Assembly (NCBI GenBank): GCA_015661985.1
Contig: DQVB01000208.1
Span: 1-7,681 of the forward strand
DNA: 7,681 nucleotides
DNA from: Planctomycetota bacterium
Lineage (GTDB): Bacteria > Planctomycetota > Planctomycetia > Pirellulales > Thermoguttaceae
Direction: 5' to 3'
Every line of letters starts with the position of its first letter. The stretch's first letter is position 1. This document shows, piece after piece, positions 5,795 through 7,681 of this stretch. The notes beneath the pieces are model-generated. The model made no database searches, was not told the DNA's origin, and saw nothing but the letters and a program-made list of their open reading frames with translations. The position numbers and the translations under genes were made by a program.

Positions 5795-6364
5795 ATGAAC
5801 GTAGAGCCCTTGCCTGGCAAGGAAAGACCGAAGCGAAAACGGGCCATGCTGGCCCGTATCCTTCTCGGCCTGTCGCTGGCCCTGCTCGCCGCGCTGGTGG
5901 CCGCTTGGTTCTTTTGGTTCGGAGCCAAGAAATTCAGCGAGCCCTACCGGATGGCTTTGACACGGGTGTCTCAAAGCGAAGCAATGCAGCAAGAGCTGGG
6001 GACACCGATCCGGGACGTCACCTGGTTTCCCACGGGCCGGATCAGTGGCCAGGGGCATGGGCGCACAGCCAGGCTCAATTTCACTGTCGCCGGCCCGCGC
6101 GGCCGGGCCACTGTGAGCACCGTAGCCCGCTGCATCGGTGGCTCGTGGGGCCTGACCACACTGGACGTCACCTTCCCGGACGGCGGCCGCCGATCGATCC
6201 CCGTCGGAAAGATGCAACAGGCGGCAGCGGCGCCGCGGTGGTCGCCTGGGGAGCCCTCGACCGGGATAGCCCAATCGGCCGCCCGCAGCCCGACCGGATC
6301 GCCGCCTCCGCCGGGCGACATCCAGATCGCCATCCCCACCCTCCCGGAACTGGAACGGCGCTGA
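5795..6364 (+). CDS. Coa1-family (cytochrome c oxidase assembly factor 1-like) membrane protein
   Basis: A 189-residue protein with a basic N-terminus (RPKRKR at 11-16), one membrane helix at about 19-42 (LARILLGLSLALLAALVAAW), and a domain at about 46-137 beginning KFSEPYRMALTRVSQSEAMQQELGTPI. The S-x-x-Y-x-x-A-L-x-x-V-x-x-[SD]-x-x-x-x-x-x-LG-x-P-I pattern followed by a GxxG-rich strand pair (ARLNFTVAGPRGRATVSTVA, then GGSWGLTTLDVTF) is that of the Coa1/Tim21-like family. In mitochondria Coa1 helps cytochrome oxidase assembly; in bacteria the role is untested. The tail (138-189) is Pro/Ser-rich. The start is well supported: GGAAGGAG at 5780-5787 with 7-nt spacing. A GTG at 5732 would add 21 residues without an SD. 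No oxidase genes are nearby, so function is inferred from family only. Confidence 0.78.
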   Translation: MNVEPLPGKERPKRKRAMLARILLGLSLALLAALVAAWFFWFGAKKFSEPYRMALTRVSQSEAMQQELGTPIRDVTWFPTGRISGQGHGRTARLNFTVAGPRGRATVSTVARCIGGSWGLTTLDVTFPDGGRRSIPVGKMQQAAAAPRWSPGEPSTGIAQSAARSPTGSPPPPGDIQIAIPTLPELERR

Positions 6365-6457
6365 GGAATCCGCGCCCAGTCTCCCGTTCGGGCAGCCGTT
6401 CACAGGTTGCAGGGCGGAGTTGCTACGGACTCTACCGAGCCGTGGGCTACTGCTAAC

Positions 6458-6520
6458 GATAAATTCGACTGTCGAAATCCGAACGTCGAAACAAGTCCCA
6501 ATGTCCCGAATTCGAATGAC
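6458..6520. repeat. CGAA-rich degenerate repeat cluster, plus orientation
   Basis: The stretch repeats short CGAA/TTCG words: TTCGAC-T-GTCGAA is a near-perfect palindrome at 6464-6476, followed by CCGAACGTCGAAAC and CGAATTCGAATGAC. AATGTCCC at 6500-6507 is the exact reverse complement of GGGACATT at 6582-6589. Such CGAA-word repeats look like decayed non-coding repeats; I have not matched them to a named family. Confidence 0.5.
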
Positions 6521-6669
6521 AAAAACACTGGCTCCTATCCGGCCGTTGCGGCACAGCATCCAGCGGCACACCGGTAAGTTTGGGACATTTGAATCGAGTG
6601 TGTAGCACCATTACAGGGGATGGAGCCGATGGCAACCAGGAATGTGGCCTTTTTCGCGCAGCTCCCGAC

Positions 6670-6760
6670 CCCAGAGGACACAGACGCAGAGGACGCAGAG
6701 CTGTTCACGGGGCGTCTCTTCAATGGTCTCAGCGGACTCTGCGCACTGTGCGGTTAAAGG
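6670..6760. repeat. CAGAGGACRCAGA / CTCTGCG inverted-repeat element
   Basis: The left arm contains a direct repeat, CAGAGGACACAGA at 6672-6684 and CAGAGGACGCAGA at 6687-6699 (12 of 13 identical, 15-bp period). The right arm, 6728-6760, contains CGGACTCTGCG and GTGCGGTTAAAGG, roughly the reverse complement of the left arm. From memory, the pattern CTCTGyG...CTCTGyGGTTAA occurs as a dispersed intergenic repeat in many environmental bacteria. It is likely a small non-autonomous fold-back element, here degenerate. Confidence 0.55.
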
Positions 6761-6809
6761 CTTCGCCACGTGACGTGGTGGTGAACCCCTGTTTTGTTGC
6801 CACAGTTTC

Positions 6810-6868
6810 TTTGAATCTCGGATTTCGGGACTGTCTGGCGCTTTCATGCTTCGTGTTTCGGGTTTCCC
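6810..6868. repeat. TTTCGGG/CTTCGTG degenerate repeat cluster, minus orientation
   Basis: On the plus strand the segment holds TTTGAATCTCGGATTTCGGG and, further on, CTTCGTGTTTCGGGTTTCCC; read on the minus strand this becomes GAAACCCGAAACACGAAG, the same kind of CGAA-word repeat as at 6458-6520 but inverted. It may be the opposite arm of a larger, decayed composite element, or an independent copy. Confidence 0.4.
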
Positions 6869-7004
6869 ACAGGCCATCTGTTGCACATCCGGCGCACGGC
6901 CATTCAGCGTGGCGTCGAAGGAGGGCCTTTCTCTGCTGGGCATGAGCAATGCGGTGGGACTTATGCCTTCAACTGTTGCGGCCTTATGACGCTGGCGAGT
7001 CTCC

Positions 7005-7027
7005 CCGAGACCGGCTGCCGGTCTCGG
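7005..7027 (-). terminator. Strong 10-bp hairpin downstream of the minus-strand gene
   Basis: CCGAGACCGG 7005-7014 is the exact reverse complement of CCGGTCTCGG 7018-7027, with a 3-nt loop. A smaller hairpin, CAGGC 7029-7033 with GCCTG 7037-7041, lies directly beside it. The pair sits 25-60 bases beyond the stop of the gene ending at 7066, as expected for a transcript end. No T-run follows on the minus strand, so termination efficiency is uncertain. Confidence 0.5.
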
Positions 7028-7065
7028 CCAGGCTCGGCCTGCGCCGACGTTGGAAGAAAACCGGA

Positions 7066-7681
7066 TCAGTCCTTTGCGGCCTCCCACGAGGTCTCGTTGA
7101 GAATGGTGATCTCATCGCACGGCGTCACGGGGTAATCGCGCACGGTGATCGTTCGCTGGTGGGCCCGTTCGATTTCGTAGCCGGTGCCGCCGGCCAGAAT
7201 GTATTGCCCGGGGCGCAGCGGGTCCGCCGGCAGCGGCTCCTCGAGCTTGATCGTGCGGCCTTCCACGGATGCCACCCCCAGGCGCGTGACGGCGGCATCG
7301 CGCGCAAGCGAGACTCCGTCGACACGGAGCTTGGTGCCGGCCAGCAGATAGGCCCGCTGCACGTTCCCGCGCCGATCGCACGAAACGAAGGCGAACTTTC
7401 CGGCAACGATCATCGAACCGACTTGCCTGGGCGCAGCGTCCAGCGCGCAGACGATCGTGTCCACGCGATCGGCCAATTCGACTTCGACCGCTACCGTGCC
7501 GGTTTCCAAATCGTTCACCAGCAGCCTGGTTGATCGAACCGGCGACTGCTGCCCTGCGTAAGGCACCAGCAGAGCGACATACTGGCTTGTGGCCCGGCCG
7601 CCGCCGGCGGACCGCTCGGCCAGGATCTGCTGGATGGGAGGCGCGTGCAACTCGCTGCCGCGGTCGCTCCGCCAGCCTGGG
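7066..7681 (-). CDS. C-terminal part of a probable heparinase II/III-like secreted protein (5' end outside window)
   Basis: About 204 residues are visible; the frame stays open to the right edge (…GWRSDRGSELHAPP), so the TTG at 7650 is probably internal and the gene begins outside. The sequence is predicted mostly beta: a strand-rich segment TSQYVALLVPYAGQQSPVRS, then VAVEVELADRVDTIVCALD, GKFAFVSCDRRGNVQRAYLLAG, TKLRVDGVSL and EPLRPGQYILAGG-like turns. The V-x-L-L-V-P-Y/H-x-x-x-x-x-P-P signature followed by repeated strands and an LLxGGTxLxxDG-type turn resembles the beta-sandwich end of heparinase II/III-like polysaccharide lyases, which are common in planctomycetes. No catalytic residues lie in this part, so the substrate and even the family are tentative. 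The stop is TGA at 7066-7068, followed by the hairpin at 7005-7027. Confidence 0.55.
   Translation of the reverse strand, partial: PGWRSDRGSELHAPPIQQILAERSAGGGRATSQYVALLVPYAGQQSPVRSTRLLVNDLETGTVAVEVELADRVDTIVCALDAAPRQVGSMIVAGKFAFVSCDRRGNVQRAYLLAGTKLRVDGVSLARDAAVTRLGVASVEGRTIKLEEPLPADPLRPGQYILAGGTGYEIERAHQRTITVRDYPVTPCDEITILNETSWEAAKD

Larger units (their letters stand above)
6365..7065. other. Long intergenic region made of degenerate repeats, no credible gene
   Basis: About 700 bases without a credible CDS. Open frames exist on both strands, for example 6611-7087 on the minus strand, but they run through repeat sequence and their products have no recognisable domain. The stretch holds a CGAA-motif cluster (6458-6520), a CAGAG/CTCTG inverted-repeat unit (6670-6760), a second CGAA-type cluster in the opposite orientation (6810-6868), a short palindrome CCACGT-G-ACGTGG at 6766-6778, and a hairpin at 7005-7027. 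Base composition in 6450-6620 is visibly more A/T-rich than in the genes. Confidence 0.6.

Noticed and set aside
5173..5928. Minus-strand open frame of 251 codons over the KOW-like and Coa1-like genes
   Set aside because: Antisense to two genes with RBSs and recognisable folds; its product is Pro/Arg/Ser-rich.
6672..6699. Short CRISPR-like direct repeat
   Set aside because: Only two 13-bp units with a 15-bp period, no spacer-sized gaps and no cas genes; it is part of the fold-back repeat.
6611..7087. Minus-strand open frame of 158 codons in the repeat-rich gap
   Set aside because: It runs through the CAGAG/CTCTG repeat (Cys-Val-Leu-Cys-Val stretch) and the CGAA repeats and overlaps the end of the true gene; no domain. 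It could at most be a decayed element.

Overview
The window is GC-rich bacterial DNA that looks planctomycete, possibly Pirellulales-like. This is an inference from gene content, not from a marker gene. It combines a soluble eukaryote-like Ser/Thr kinase, a Coa1-family membrane protein, a small SH3/KOW-like protein with a Lys/Ala/Pro tail, and the end of a heparinase-like protein, with long intergenic stretches full of degenerate inverted repeats.

Layout, left to right. Positions 1-118 hold the last 38 codons of an FAD-dependent oxidoreductase (DAO family) that starts outside the window. Positions 119-665 have no convincing gene but carry a dense set of inverted repeats. A 302-residue Ser/Thr protein kinase (666-1574, +) faces a CPA2-type cation:proton antiporter with a C-terminal CBS pair (1637-3373, -). 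The 62-bp convergent gap holds two overlapping, mutually exclusive hairpins that probably end transcription from both sides. A divergent intergenic region with two TATAAT hexamers separates the antiporter from prfB (3729-4854, +). prfB encodes peptide chain release factor 2 and keeps the classic in-frame TGA and CTT TGA C programmed +1 frameshift. On the same strand follow a small SH3/KOW-like hypothetical protein (5049-5633) and a membrane-anchored Coa1-family protein (5795-6364). Positions 6365-7065 contain no credible gene but hold remnants of several repeat families. On the minus strand, 7066-7681 is the C-terminal part of a probable secreted polysaccharide-lyase-like protein whose start lies outside.

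No pathway links these genes. prfB is autoregulated translationally by its own product through the frameshift. The kinase could phosphorylate anything and shares no operon with its convergent neighbour. The Coa1-like protein could relate to respiratory-chain assembly, but no oxidase genes are present here. I found no CRISPR array, tRNA, rRNA, intact insertion sequence or evident new multi-gene system. The points most worth a second look are the prfB frameshift site without a clear upstream Shine-Dalgarno-like stimulator, the antiporter with Asn-Asn where the paired acidic residues are expected, and the structured non-coding regions at 185-492 and 6458-6870.
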